This document shows, in pieces, positions 8,201-15,687 of a stretch of DNA of 44,882 bases (positions are counted from its first letter, which is position 1; each line of letters starts with the position of its first letter). This DNA is from CBDUQP01 sp965369385 (GTDB taxonomy: Bacteria > Planctomycetota > Phycisphaerae > SM23-33), in assembly GCA_965369385.1 (NCBI GenBank), contig CBDUQP010000009.1, positions 1 to 44,882 on the forward strand, written 5' to 3'. Under the pieces are notes generated by a model that was not told the DNA's origin, ran no database searches, and was given only the letters and a program-made list of their open reading frames with translations. Made by a program: the position numbers and the translations under genes.

Positions 8201-10016
8201 CAGCATGTGGGCACCGCACGCACAGTATGAAGCTGCATCGCTGATATGCAGCCGCGCGGCGGTCCGGCATGCCGCCCAGGACAATGCCGAACTCGCTCTG
8301 GCTGGGGTGTATCTGGCTGATTCGCTGCGTAATTCCAGCGATCCTGCGTTCCGTGCAGGCGTAATGGCTGGGATGATGGACCTGGACCTCAGACGCGGCG
8401 CAGAGGCTCATGCTCTCTGTCTTGCAGGCAGGCTTGCATCACATCTTAGGCAGTCCGGGATTTCGATTGATGACGAATCGCGATTCGGGGGCGTTACTCG
8501 CAGCTATCGATCATTGCTGACTAGTGCCAAGTACGATATTTCGTCAGATTCCACCCATACCCGAACGGATCGTGCGGTTGCCGGCCGAGGCCAACTGAAG
8601 CATCGCAAGGTGTTCAGGTTCGGCGATTCCAGGCTGAAGGTTGTCACGGATCACGCACTTCGCCCAGCTGTGGATGGTGACAAGGTTCTTGTGCTGGTCA
8701 ACAGCAAGCCCGTGCTCATAGATACATCGGCCCAGTTGGCAGACAAAGCGGTTGTCTGGCGAAATGAAAGCATGTTCGTTGGCGGGTGCAACTGGCGCCG
8801 GGATAACGTTGTCGGGTGTATTGATACCAAAGCGGGTGTTGCGGTAGTCGCCAACGATTTGCAGGCCATGGCGTTTGATCTTAAGACAGGCAAAATGAAA
8901 TGGCGCAAGTCGCCGAGTGAATGGGCTACGGGGAAGATGTCATGCATTGGTGTTGGCGGTGGCATGATTATTACGATTGACGCCAATGGCAGGGTTGTCT
9001 GCGCGTCCATGGAAACCGGCAAGGTGCTATGGCGAAATGCCCTGGTTGGCAAGGCCAACATTCCATGGGGTGTGCCCGTTATCTCAAGGCAGACGGTGCT
9101 TATTCCCAGCCTTTCCGGGGCGAGGCCGCAAGGTCGACATGCACAACCCTATATGAGAAAGCGTGTTAATATGCTCGGAATACCAGTGCATTCAGCCGCC
9201 GCAGGGTCTCGCTCGGTCAAGGCCGGTTCCAAAGCCACGCGTGTGACGTGTTTTGATGCGTCTCGTGAGGGTAGGGTTATCGCCAGGTGGGATGCGGAGA
9301 TTTGCTGCCAGGCCAGAATCGCCGATGAAGGCCAGATCGTTATTGCACAGGATAATGCCGTGTCGATGTATGACAGAACTCGTGTGGATCGCCCGTTGTG
9401 GAGGGCCACAGAAGAGGTCGGGTCGTACGCTGAGTTGCTCGGTGGCTCGCAGGGGCGGATCGGAATTGCGATGAACGGCAGGACCAGATATGCGGTTCGA
9501 GATATTTTCGGCGGCGAGAGTATGGGGGAAGCCAGGATCACAAGGCAGAGATTCGCCCCCAAAGGCAAGGTGGTGGCTGGTAAGATGGCAGGCGACTTCA
9601 TCTATCTATTGCGAGAATTTTCGCAGCCTGGTGTGAATCATGCCAAGGCGACCGACCATCTTGCACCGCCGGAAGTTATGAAGCTGGATACCAGCTCGGG
9701 CCATGTGGTGTGGCGAGCTGCGATGGGCAAGAATAAGTCGTTCCAACTGCACAAGTCAGGCAGGGCGATGGATGTGAGTGGCGACAGGGTTACCGTGGCA
9801 TTTGACGCATTCGAGGGCGGCAAGAAGGTGACGCGAGTTTACATCGTTGACGCGAACTCAGGAGATGTGGTGCAGAAGCTTGCCCACAAGAGCATTGCAG
9901 AACATAACCCGGCCGGCAGAACCGAAGTGTTCTCGGTTAGGTCCGCCCTGTGCATAAGCGGAGTGGACGGGCTCACTGTTTACAGGCCAGCCAATGAAGG
10001 GGATACAGGCGAATGA
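5247..10016 (+). CDS. Large secreted PQQ-like beta-propeller / helical-repeat protein
   Basis: A 1589-aa exported protein of unknown function. A signal peptide ends near 'SWSAQA' (about residue 31), after a hydrophobic stretch. Residues about 40-280 are helical and repeat-like. A first PQQ/BamB-type propeller spans about 345-755, with blades such as 'VVVGDLVICRSNQGIVAYRDG' shortened to 'GIVAYRDGRRVWRS' and 'GTPVWANQY'. A helical, TPR-like middle follows ('ALFARGRMSFGHHKFKRAL', about 763-782). A second propeller covers about 1130-1580 ('FDLKTGKMKWRKSP', 'METGKVLWRNAL', 'SSGHVVWRAAMG'). No PQQ-dehydrogenase catalytic residues were recognised, so a scaffold or binding role is more likely than an enzyme. 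It is the first gene of the operon and overlaps the next start by 4 bases. Fold assignment is good; function is unknown. Confidence 0.85.
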   Translation: MQHCRRLFDNYIVWAGIVFMCVMACGSWSAQAKLLSLSPSGGGNKGIVLVSADDEFAGYLKQASKLAKAKDFGRSIRIFQALIERSDSGFVEGSKKPRLFVGLRKRAGDIIAGFPAEGLELYRRLYDPQALELLTKGLERNDAMLLRRILQLYRNTKWAPRAMAALGDIDFESGDMLPAERKWQKASAAKGIEPQFKALMLAKVAAVQYLTGRKAVADKTVGELEKSFADVTAQIGGREQNLVTFAKGVSRMGASLSSGVVSANRRDWPGLGGIADGVAKMADCDVVLTPSWVVDLSSTKLPVAPMNNVRNMQWAGPMGMPMAKAGGFRMFGGLSPSQMVSVNVPASGYPIHPVVVGDLVICRSNQGIVAYRDGRRVWRSYGFPLHASVKPVSNQHAMMNRQFRWGLQRSRGSSIGVNAANALHQGLAVDGGRIYALGQFRYKSVNRYNGRQKVDKNDRNSSVLAAVSIRKQGAMLWSVGDGRGSVEAVRKGQFVSRPTALDGLVYSVVAYREALHAVCLSGATGKVMWSTRVSHMPLPPRGYGQRRQVYVAPIAVSAGKAVVLTNAGVIAAFDAADGTPVWANQYVNASSLRNYGHNRTRRGATPVIISDGKVIFLASDQQSLRVLSLEDGSSLWNMNTQAIGMLAIDSHRVLLYTPKFTIVDVAKRKSVYTGHETIIARPAITARSMYASTTGGLLRFDLHDYSRRLNPLADCRAFLGNLVSADGKLVAATNNALCVYAPYEDTFRSLTLHAGGGDARDDALALFARGRMSFGHHKFKRALNDFTSAASRAAADSVLQKQIGSWQYRTHTAIANRCKNTQGMRSAFVLAAESAVGNCENARATARLALVCELQANNLDSQISKIKSSGSPGNDEQITRLVEAKRNALADALNYAEDLVLRYPDQKLPDIVIAHQAAKRRIDHTDEDFMPAGQWVRRGFIPRLIAVHGRQFHADVDADAGKLLRQALAIADLELITDVFKSLPNSMWAPHAQYEAASLICSRAAVRHAAQDNAELALAGVYLADSLRNSSDPAFRAGVMAGMMDLDLRRGAEAHALCLAGRLASHLRQSGISIDDESRFGGVTRSYRSLLTSAKYDISSDSTHTRTDRAVAGRGQLKHRKVFRFGDSRLKVVTDHALRPAVDGDKVLVLVNSKPVLIDTSAQLADKAVVWRNESMFVGGCNWRRDNVVGCIDTKAGVAVVANDLQAMAFDLKTGKMKWRKSPSEWATGKMSCIGVGGGMIITIDANGRVVCASMETGKVLWRNALVGKANIPWGVPVISRQTVLIPSLSGARPQGRHAQPYMRKRVNMLGIPVHSAAAGSRSVKAGSKATRVTCFDASREGRVIARWDAEICCQARIADEGQIVIAQDNAVSMYDRTRVDRPLWRATEEVGSYAELLGGSQGRIGIAMNGRTRYAVRDIFGGESMGEARITRQRFAPKGKVVAGKMAGDFIYLLREFSQPGVNHAKATDHLAPPEVMKLDTSSGHVVWRAAMGKNKSFQLHKSGRAMDVSGDRVTVAFDAFEGGKKVTRVYIVDANSGDVVQKLAHKSIAEHNPAGRTEVFSVRSALCISGVDGLTVYRPANEGDTGE

Positions 10017-11140
10017 TCAATAATTGCGGCCGTAGAACTACAGGGCGCGTGTCCGTGCTGGCGATTCTGGTGGTATCGGTGTTGACCGCCTTTATTGCAG
10101 TACCGTCGCCGGTGAGCTATGGCGAGATCTCGGCCGTGGCGCTGCCGGAAATGATCGATGAGCGAACCGCCAAGGCGATAGATTCCGCCCTGAAATATCT
10201 TGCCGACACTCAACGCAGCGATGGCAGTTGGTCGAGTTCGGGGGGATACAGTTACTATCCAGCGACGATGACCGCACTGGCGGGGCTGGCATTGCTGGCG
10301 GGCGGTTCCACACCCGAGACGGGCAGGTATTCCCGCAATGTTTCCAAGGCTATGAATTCGCTGCTTCGCATCGCAGGGTCGCGAAGTGACGGGCTTATCT
10401 GCGGGCCCAATGAGGGTCAGCCCATGTATGGGCACGGTTTTGCCATGCTTTTCCTTGCCCAGTGTTACGGGATGGAGCTGCATGAAGATACCGAAAAGAG
10501 GCTTCGCAGGGTTCTGACCGAAGGCGCGAAGCTGACCGCCAGGAGCCAGTCAAAGATGACCAGCAGGTTCGGCAAGCCATGTGGCGGATGGTATTACTCA
10601 CCGTCGAGCAACAGTGATGAGGGTTCGGTTACCGTTACGCAGTTGCAGGCGTTGCGAGCGTGCAGGAATGTCGGCATCAAGGTACCGCCGGATACGATCA
10701 ACAAAGCCGTAGAGTATCTGCGACACTGCCAGAACAAAGATGGCGGTATCTGCTATTCGGCGAGAAGTCGCGGCGGTTCGCGAGTGCCGATATCGGCCGC
10801 CGCGGTAACGTGCTTCTATGCCGCCGGTGTGTATGATCGTGATGCAGGCGGGAAGGGTGGCGAGGCGGAGATGGTGTCAAAGCTGATTGCCTACTGCGAT
10901 AAGAACGTGAATAACCGCTCAGGTTTCCCGTACTACACTGATTTCTACGTAGCCCAGGCTAAGTATCAGCAGGGAGCCAAGGCGTGGAATCGCTATTTCC
11001 CCGGCGTGCGAAGCAAATTGTTGTTTTCGCAATCTGCAGATGGGAGTTGGTCCAGCAACTATGGAACTACATACGGTACCGCTATGTCGGCGATAATTCT
11101 GCAACTTCCATATGGGTATCTTCCTGTGGTGCAGAGATAG
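10013..11140 (+). CDS. Secreted alpha-toroid (prenyltransferase/squalene-oxidase repeat) protein
   Basis: A 375-aa protein with an N-terminal hydrophobic export signal ('VSVLAILVVSVLTAFIAVP') and repeats of the prenyltransferase/squalene-cyclase alpha/alpha-toroid type. QW-like motifs are 'TQRSDGSWSSSGG' (about 63-75), 'CQNKDGGICYSA' (about 239-250) and 'SQSADGSWSSNYG' near the C-terminus. The DXDD acid motif of squalene-hopene cyclases is absent, so terpene cyclisation is unlikely. The toroid may bind a peptide or lipid instead. The start overlaps the previous stop (ATGA), which indicates translational coupling. It is followed after about 107 bases by the MoxR gene. Family fold is clear; function is unknown. 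Confidence 0.85.
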   Translation: MINNCGRRTTGRVSVLAILVVSVLTAFIAVPSPVSYGEISAVALPEMIDERTAKAIDSALKYLADTQRSDGSWSSSGGYSYYPATMTALAGLALLAGGSTPETGRYSRNVSKAMNSLLRIAGSRSDGLICGPNEGQPMYGHGFAMLFLAQCYGMELHEDTEKRLRRVLTEGAKLTARSQSKMTSRFGKPCGGWYYSPSSNSDEGSVTVTQLQALRACRNVGIKVPPDTINKAVEYLRHCQNKDGGICYSARSRGGSRVPISAAAVTCFYAAGVYDRDAGGKGGEAEMVSKLIAYCDKNVNNRSGFPYYTDFYVAQAKYQQGAKAWNRYFPGVRSKLLFSQSADGSWSSNYGTTYGTAMSAIILQLPYGYLPVVQR

Positions 11141-11247
11141 ATTCAGATGCATTGGCGTTGCGACGACCAGAACAAGACTTGCGAATATGAAGCTGCGTTG
11201 GTCTTGCCAAGATAGGAAAAGACTCGGTAACGAGAGAGGAGATAACT

Positions 11248-12318
11248 GTGGTTGAACATACAGACGATAGCAATGGAATCAACGATGATGAACTCAAGGC
11301 GGTTAAACGCCTGAGCGATGCCTACACAGCCATGCGGAACGAAATGTCGCGGGCGATTGTAGGCCAGCAGCAGGTGCTTGAGGAACTGTTGATCTGCATC
11401 TTCGCGAGCGGACATGCCATTCTCGAAGGAGTGCCCGGACTGGCCAAGACCCTCATGGTCTCGTCATTGGCCGAGTGTCTGGACCTGGCGTTCGCCCGCA
11501 TCCAGTTCACTCCGGATCTCATGCCATCGGATATAACCGGTACGGAAGTCATTCAGGAAGACCGTGCAACGGGCACGCGAGAATTCAAATTCCTGCCTGG
11601 GGCTATCTTCAATAACATCATCCTTGCCGACGAGATTAACCGCACGCCGCCCAAAACCCAGGCTGCTTTGCTGGAGGCGATGCAGGAGCGTCAGGTTACT
11701 GTCGGTGGGAAGCGCATGGCGATGTCCGAGCCATTCTTTGTGCTGGCTACGCAGAATCCCATTGAGCAGGAAGGCACATACCCGCTTCCCGAAGCCCAGC
11801 AGGACAGGTTCATGTTCAAGATCTTTGTTGACTACCCCGACTGGGACGAGGAGTTCAGCATTGTGCGTCTCACGACCGCTCCGCAGGATATTAGTCTGAC
11901 AAAAGTGCTCTCGGGTGAGGAGATTATTGCCCTCCAGCAGGTTATCCGCCGCGTGCCCGTTGCCGATCACATAATCGAATACGCCATGCGGCTGGTCCGG
12001 GCTACCCGTGTTACCGAGGAAGACGTGCCCGATATCATACGCCAGTACGTAAGCTGGGGTGCCGGACCGCGGGCATGCCAGTTCCTGATACTCGGTGCGA
12101 AGGTGCGTTCGGTGCTTTACGGCCGCACGCATGTGTCCATAGAAGACATCCAGGCCATCGCCAAGCCCGTATTGCGGCATCGCATCGTGACCAACTTCAA
12201 TGCCGATGCAGAGGGCTACGATCCTGACAAGATTATCGACAAACTGATGGAAGTGATCCCCGCCGGGGAGTCCAGCATCGCCAGCAACCCCGCCACGTCC
12301 GGCGCGGTGAAGCAGTAG
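11248..12318 (+). CDS. MoxR-family AAA+ ATPase
   Basis: A 356-aa MoxR-type AAA+ ATPase, a family thought to act as a chaperone for maturation of VWA-domain partners. Walker A is 'GVPGLAKT' (61-68), Walker B is 'IILADEIN' (124-131), and sensor 1 is 'VLATQNPIEQEGTYPLPEAQ'. The lid domain follows. The start is a GTG at 11248, supported by a strong ribosome site GAGAGAGGA 7 bases upstream; no nearer ATG has such a site. The next three genes all encode VWA proteins, the standard MoxR genomic context. Family identification is very secure. Confidence 0.97.
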   Translation: MVEHTDDSNGINDDELKAVKRLSDAYTAMRNEMSRAIVGQQQVLEELLICIFASGHAILEGVPGLAKTLMVSSLAECLDLAFARIQFTPDLMPSDITGTEVIQEDRATGTREFKFLPGAIFNNIILADEINRTPPKTQAALLEAMQERQVTVGGKRMAMSEPFFVLATQNPIEQEGTYPLPEAQQDRFMFKIFVDYPDWDEEFSIVRLTTAPQDISLTKVLSGEEIIALQQVIRRVPVADHIIEYAMRLVRATRVTEEDVPDIIRQYVSWGAGPRACQFLILGAKVRSVLYGRTHVSIEDIQAIAKPVLRHRIVTNFNADAEGYDPDKIIDKLMEVIPAGESSIASNPATSGAVKQ

Positions 12319-12375
12319 CTCCGTCGATAGCGGCCGCGGTTTTCCTGATTCGCACAATGCATCAAGGCAGCACGA

Positions 12376-13317
12376 ATGACTAACGAGCTTCAGAAATATC
12401 TTGATCCGAAGGTTCTTTCGCGAATTACGCGCCTGGACTTGCAGATGCGTCTGCTGGTGGAAGGTTTCGTCTCGGGCATGCACCGAAGCCCGATGCGTGG
12501 GTTGTCTGTGGAGTTCGCCAGTCACCGTGAATATACGCCGGGCGATGATATCAAGCACATAGACTGGAAAGTGCAGGCCAAGACGGATCGCTACTATATC
12601 AAGCAGTACGAGGAAGAGACCAACCTCAAGGCCACGTTCGTGGTCGATGCGAGCGAGTCTATGCATTACGGTAGCGAAGACCTGACAGACGGCATGACGA
12701 AGTTTCAGTATGCCTCAGCCGTTGCTGCCTCGCTGGCGTTTCTTCTCTTGCAGCAGCAGGACGCTGTGGGACTGGCGGTCTTCGATGAGCGGCTGCGCAC
12801 GTACCTGCCTGCCAGCAGCCATCCCAACCACATAAAAACTTTCGTACACTCGCTGGCAACGAGCGAGCCGCGCGAGAAGACCTCGCTGGAAGACGTCTGC
12901 CATGCAGTTGCCGAGAAGATCCCCAGACGCGGGCTTGTGTGCCTGGTGAGCGATCTGTTCGGCGACATAGAAGGGCTCTCACGCGGATTGCAGCATTTCA
13001 GGCATATGGGACACGAAGTGGCGGTGCTGCACATTATGGATGTTGACGAACTGACGTTCCCGTTCCAGGGCAATACGCTCTTCAGGGGATTGGAGCAGGC
13101 TGGCGAGGCGATGGCCGAGCCCCGGGCCCTTCGTGACGGGTATCTGGAGGCGATGGAGTCGTTCTGTCTGGATATTCGGCGGCGATGCATTGCCAATCGT
13201 ATCGACTACAAGAGAATCTCGACTGCCGACTACCTCGATTCGGCGTTATTGGCATTCCTGGCGGCCAGGTCGGTCGCGAGCAGGAAAGCGGGCGCCAAGA
13301 GCGGATCGCGAAGATAG
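12376..13317 (+). CDS. DUF58 domain protein with VWA-like fold
   Basis: A 313-aa cytoplasmic DUF58 protein, the usual partner of MoxR. The DUF58 signature 'TPGDDIKHIDWK' is at 54-65, followed by 'DRYYIKQYEEETN'. A MIDAS-type metal site 'DASES' (D91, S93, S95) starts the VWA-like domain. No signal peptide or membrane segment is seen, unlike the next two VWA proteins. It lies 57 bases after the MoxR gene and 29 bases before the BatA-like gene. The role is probably as an adaptor or substrate of the MoxR ATPase, by family analogy. Confidence 0.95.
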   Translation: MTNELQKYLDPKVLSRITRLDLQMRLLVEGFVSGMHRSPMRGLSVEFASHREYTPGDDIKHIDWKVQAKTDRYYIKQYEEETNLKATFVVDASESMHYGSEDLTDGMTKFQYASAVAASLAFLLLQQQDAVGLAVFDERLRTYLPASSHPNHIKTFVHSLATSEPREKTSLEDVCHAVAEKIPRRGLVCLVSDLFGDIEGLSRGLQHFRHMGHEVAVLHIMDVDELTFPFQGNTLFRGLEQAGEAMAEPRALRDGYLEAMESFCLDIRRRCIANRIDYKRISTADYLDSALLAFLAARSVASRKAGAKSGSRR

Positions 13318-13346
13318 CAGCATAGAGATGAAAAAAGGATAAAAGA

Positions 13347-15629
13347 ATGCCGTTTGTGCATCCGGCGATATTTTGGACAGGGTTGGCGGGCGTATCGATA
13401 CCGATCCTCATATACCTGGTGAACCGCAGGCGTTTTCACGTGCGCCCTTGGGCGGCGATGCAATTCCTGCTGGAGTCGCTGAAGAAGAATCGGCGCAGGT
13501 TAAGGATAGAGGAACTCATTCTTCTTGCACTGAGGTGCCTGGCGGTGTTGCTGTTGGCGATGGCGATAGGACGATTCACCGGGTTCTCGGGATTGGATTT
13601 TCTCGCCGGTGGAAACGGTGGCGGAAAGACAGTCGTGTTCGTGCTCGATGATAGCTGCTCGATGTCGCAGAAGGTAAGCTCATCAAGCCCAATGGCCGCA
13701 GCCGTGCGGGATCTGGCAGCCCAGATCGAGAGCCTTGCCGGTAACGACAGGATGGCGATAGTGCTCGCTTCGCGTCATTCGCCTGACGATTGGCTGGTGA
13801 AGCTCACGCCTGTGAAGGATTGCGATCTGGAGGTCATCACGCGAAGGCTCGGGCGGCTGGACTGCACGGAAACGTCTGCCGATCTTGTGGGAATGTTTGA
13901 TGACGTTACCGATGTATTGAAGGGTGCCAAGTCTGATACGCGGGTTGTGCTGATGAGCGATTTTCGCCAGGTGGACATGGCCGCAGGAGCCCTGACCGAG
14001 CGTGCAAAGGCGTTGGCGGCAGATAATGTGGAACTGGTCACTCTCGATTATGGCGTCGGTCCACGCGATAACCTCACCGTGGAGAAGTTCGAGCTGATCG
14101 ACAAGGTAGCAATCGCCGGACAGCCTGCATTGCTGGCGGTCACCATTCGCAACAACAGTTCGCAGCGGGCGAATGACGTGAAGGTGTCGGTTGGTGTGAA
14201 AGTGTCCGATGGGGCAGAGGGTGTGGCTGCTCAACTTGGCAAACAGGTAGTGAAGTCGATCACGCCGGGCGGTAGTGTTACCCATGAGTTCCGCTTGGTC
14301 TTCGATAAACCGGGCACGCAGGTGGCAAGCGTTGTTCTGCCGGATGACGAACTTGGCGGGGATAATCGTGCCGATCTGGCGGTGGATGTTCGAAAGTCTG
14401 TGCGAGTTCTGCTGGTGGATGGGCGTCAGCAGCTTCCTGATCCGACAGCCGGTGGTGCGTTCAGGATGCTTCGCGCGATCGATCCCCTGCGGGATGGTCG
14501 AAGTGGTAATGACGTATCTGTGGTGAGTGCGGACGATCTCGACCAGATGGATCTGTCGTCATATGATATTGTGATTTTGCTGAGCGTATCGCAGTTTCCT
14601 TCCGCTACCGATGCCAGTGGCGGGGTTGTTTATCCGGCGTTGGGGGCGTTGCAGGAGTTTGTAATCGGCGGTGGCGGGCTTGCGGTGTTTACGGGGCCTG
14701 GGGCTAATCTGGCGTTCTACAATGGTCCGTTCCATAACAATGGCGCTGGGCTTTCGCCGCTGACGGTGTCTGCGGTTCGCGGAGATGCCCTGTCACGCGG
14801 GAAGTTTTTCCGGCTCGATCCCGAAAGTATCGCCAACCATGAGGTAGTCCAGCTCTTTGCTGGCAGGCGTTCGGTGCTTACCGGTCTGGTAAGGTTCTTC
14901 GCGTTCCTGCCTGCAGATCCCGCGTCGATAGCAAATCCGAAAGACGTGCGGATTCTTGCAAGGTTCAACGATGCCGACAACTCGCCGGCGATTGTCGTCC
15001 GCAAGTTCGGCAATGGCAGTGTAGTTATGGTCTATTCGTCGGCGGGTACGATGTGGAATGACTGGTCCGATGATATCCCGCAGGGGGTGTTCGTTACGCC
15101 GGTGCAGGATATGGTCGCCTTCCTCAGACGCAGTGGTGATCGTGACTCCACGCAGACAGTCGGCATGCCAATTGTGCATGAATTGCCCGCGTCGAAGCAT
15201 GATGCGACAGTCACCTTGCGAACGCCAAAGTTCCCAGCCGAGGATGTGGTTACGCTCACGCCGACCGATACGCAGGGACGCAAGCGTGTCCATTATGACG
15301 CAGGGAGGCATAGCGGCTGTTATGTCATGCAGTTGGCCAGTCCCGATGGCACGACCAGTGAGCGAGTGTTCGTCCGCAATACTCCCGCCTCTGAAGGCGA
15401 GTTGGTGCCTGCGGGGCGAAGCGGAATAGCAACCGCTCTGGGAGTTACGGGCGATTGGCCATACCAGTATGTTGCCCGTAATGATCTGACAGCGGGAGGA
15501 AGTTTGAAGATGCAGCGTTGGCGCCAGGATTATTGGATATGGGCCTTGTCTGCGATGATTATTGTGCTGGCAATAGAAACCGTGTTGGCTGTGCGTTTTG
15601 GTCATTACTCAAAATCGAAAGTAAGTTAG
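13347..15629 (+). CDS. BatA-like membrane protein with VWA domain
   Basis: A 760-aa inner-membrane protein. The N-terminus is the conserved BatA domain: a membrane segment 'IFWTGLAGVSIPILIYLVNRRR' (about 8-29), then 'LRIEELILLALRCLAVLLLAMA' (about 52-73). A VWA domain follows with MIDAS 'DDSCS' (D101, S103, S105). The central part is extracytoplasmic and beta-rich with a ThuA/GATase-like region ('VRVLLVDGRQQ', 'GGGLAVFTGPGANLAFY'). A C-terminal membrane helix, 'WIWALSAMIIVLAIETVLAV', anchors the protein. The ATG is preceded by AAAAGGAT. It belongs to the MoxR-linked set and is probably an envelope protein assembled with the next one. Specific function is unknown. Confidence 0.92.
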   Translation: MPFVHPAIFWTGLAGVSIPILIYLVNRRRFHVRPWAAMQFLLESLKKNRRRLRIEELILLALRCLAVLLLAMAIGRFTGFSGLDFLAGGNGGGKTVVFVLDDSCSMSQKVSSSSPMAAAVRDLAAQIESLAGNDRMAIVLASRHSPDDWLVKLTPVKDCDLEVITRRLGRLDCTETSADLVGMFDDVTDVLKGAKSDTRVVLMSDFRQVDMAAGALTERAKALAADNVELVTLDYGVGPRDNLTVEKFELIDKVAIAGQPALLAVTIRNNSSQRANDVKVSVGVKVSDGAEGVAAQLGKQVVKSITPGGSVTHEFRLVFDKPGTQVASVVLPDDELGGDNRADLAVDVRKSVRVLLVDGRQQLPDPTAGGAFRMLRAIDPLRDGRSGNDVSVVSADDLDQMDLSSYDIVILLSVSQFPSATDASGGVVYPALGALQEFVIGGGGLAVFTGPGANLAFYNGPFHNNGAGLSPLTVSAVRGDALSRGKFFRLDPESIANHEVVQLFAGRRSVLTGLVRFFAFLPADPASIANPKDVRILARFNDADNSPAIVVRKFGNGSVVMVYSSAGTMWNDWSDDIPQGVFVTPVQDMVAFLRRSGDRDSTQTVGMPIVHELPASKHDATVTLRTPKFPAEDVVTLTPTDTQGRKRVHYDAGRHSGCYVMQLASPDGTTSERVFVRNTPASEGELVPAGRSGIATALGVTGDWPYQYVARNDLTAGGSLKMQRWRQDYWIWALSAMIIVLAIETVLAVRFGHYSKSKVS

Positions 15630-15687
15630 CTGATTCAGCCTCAGGCCAAGCTGTCGGGAGCTGGAATCAGGAAGGAGTCGGATCGCT

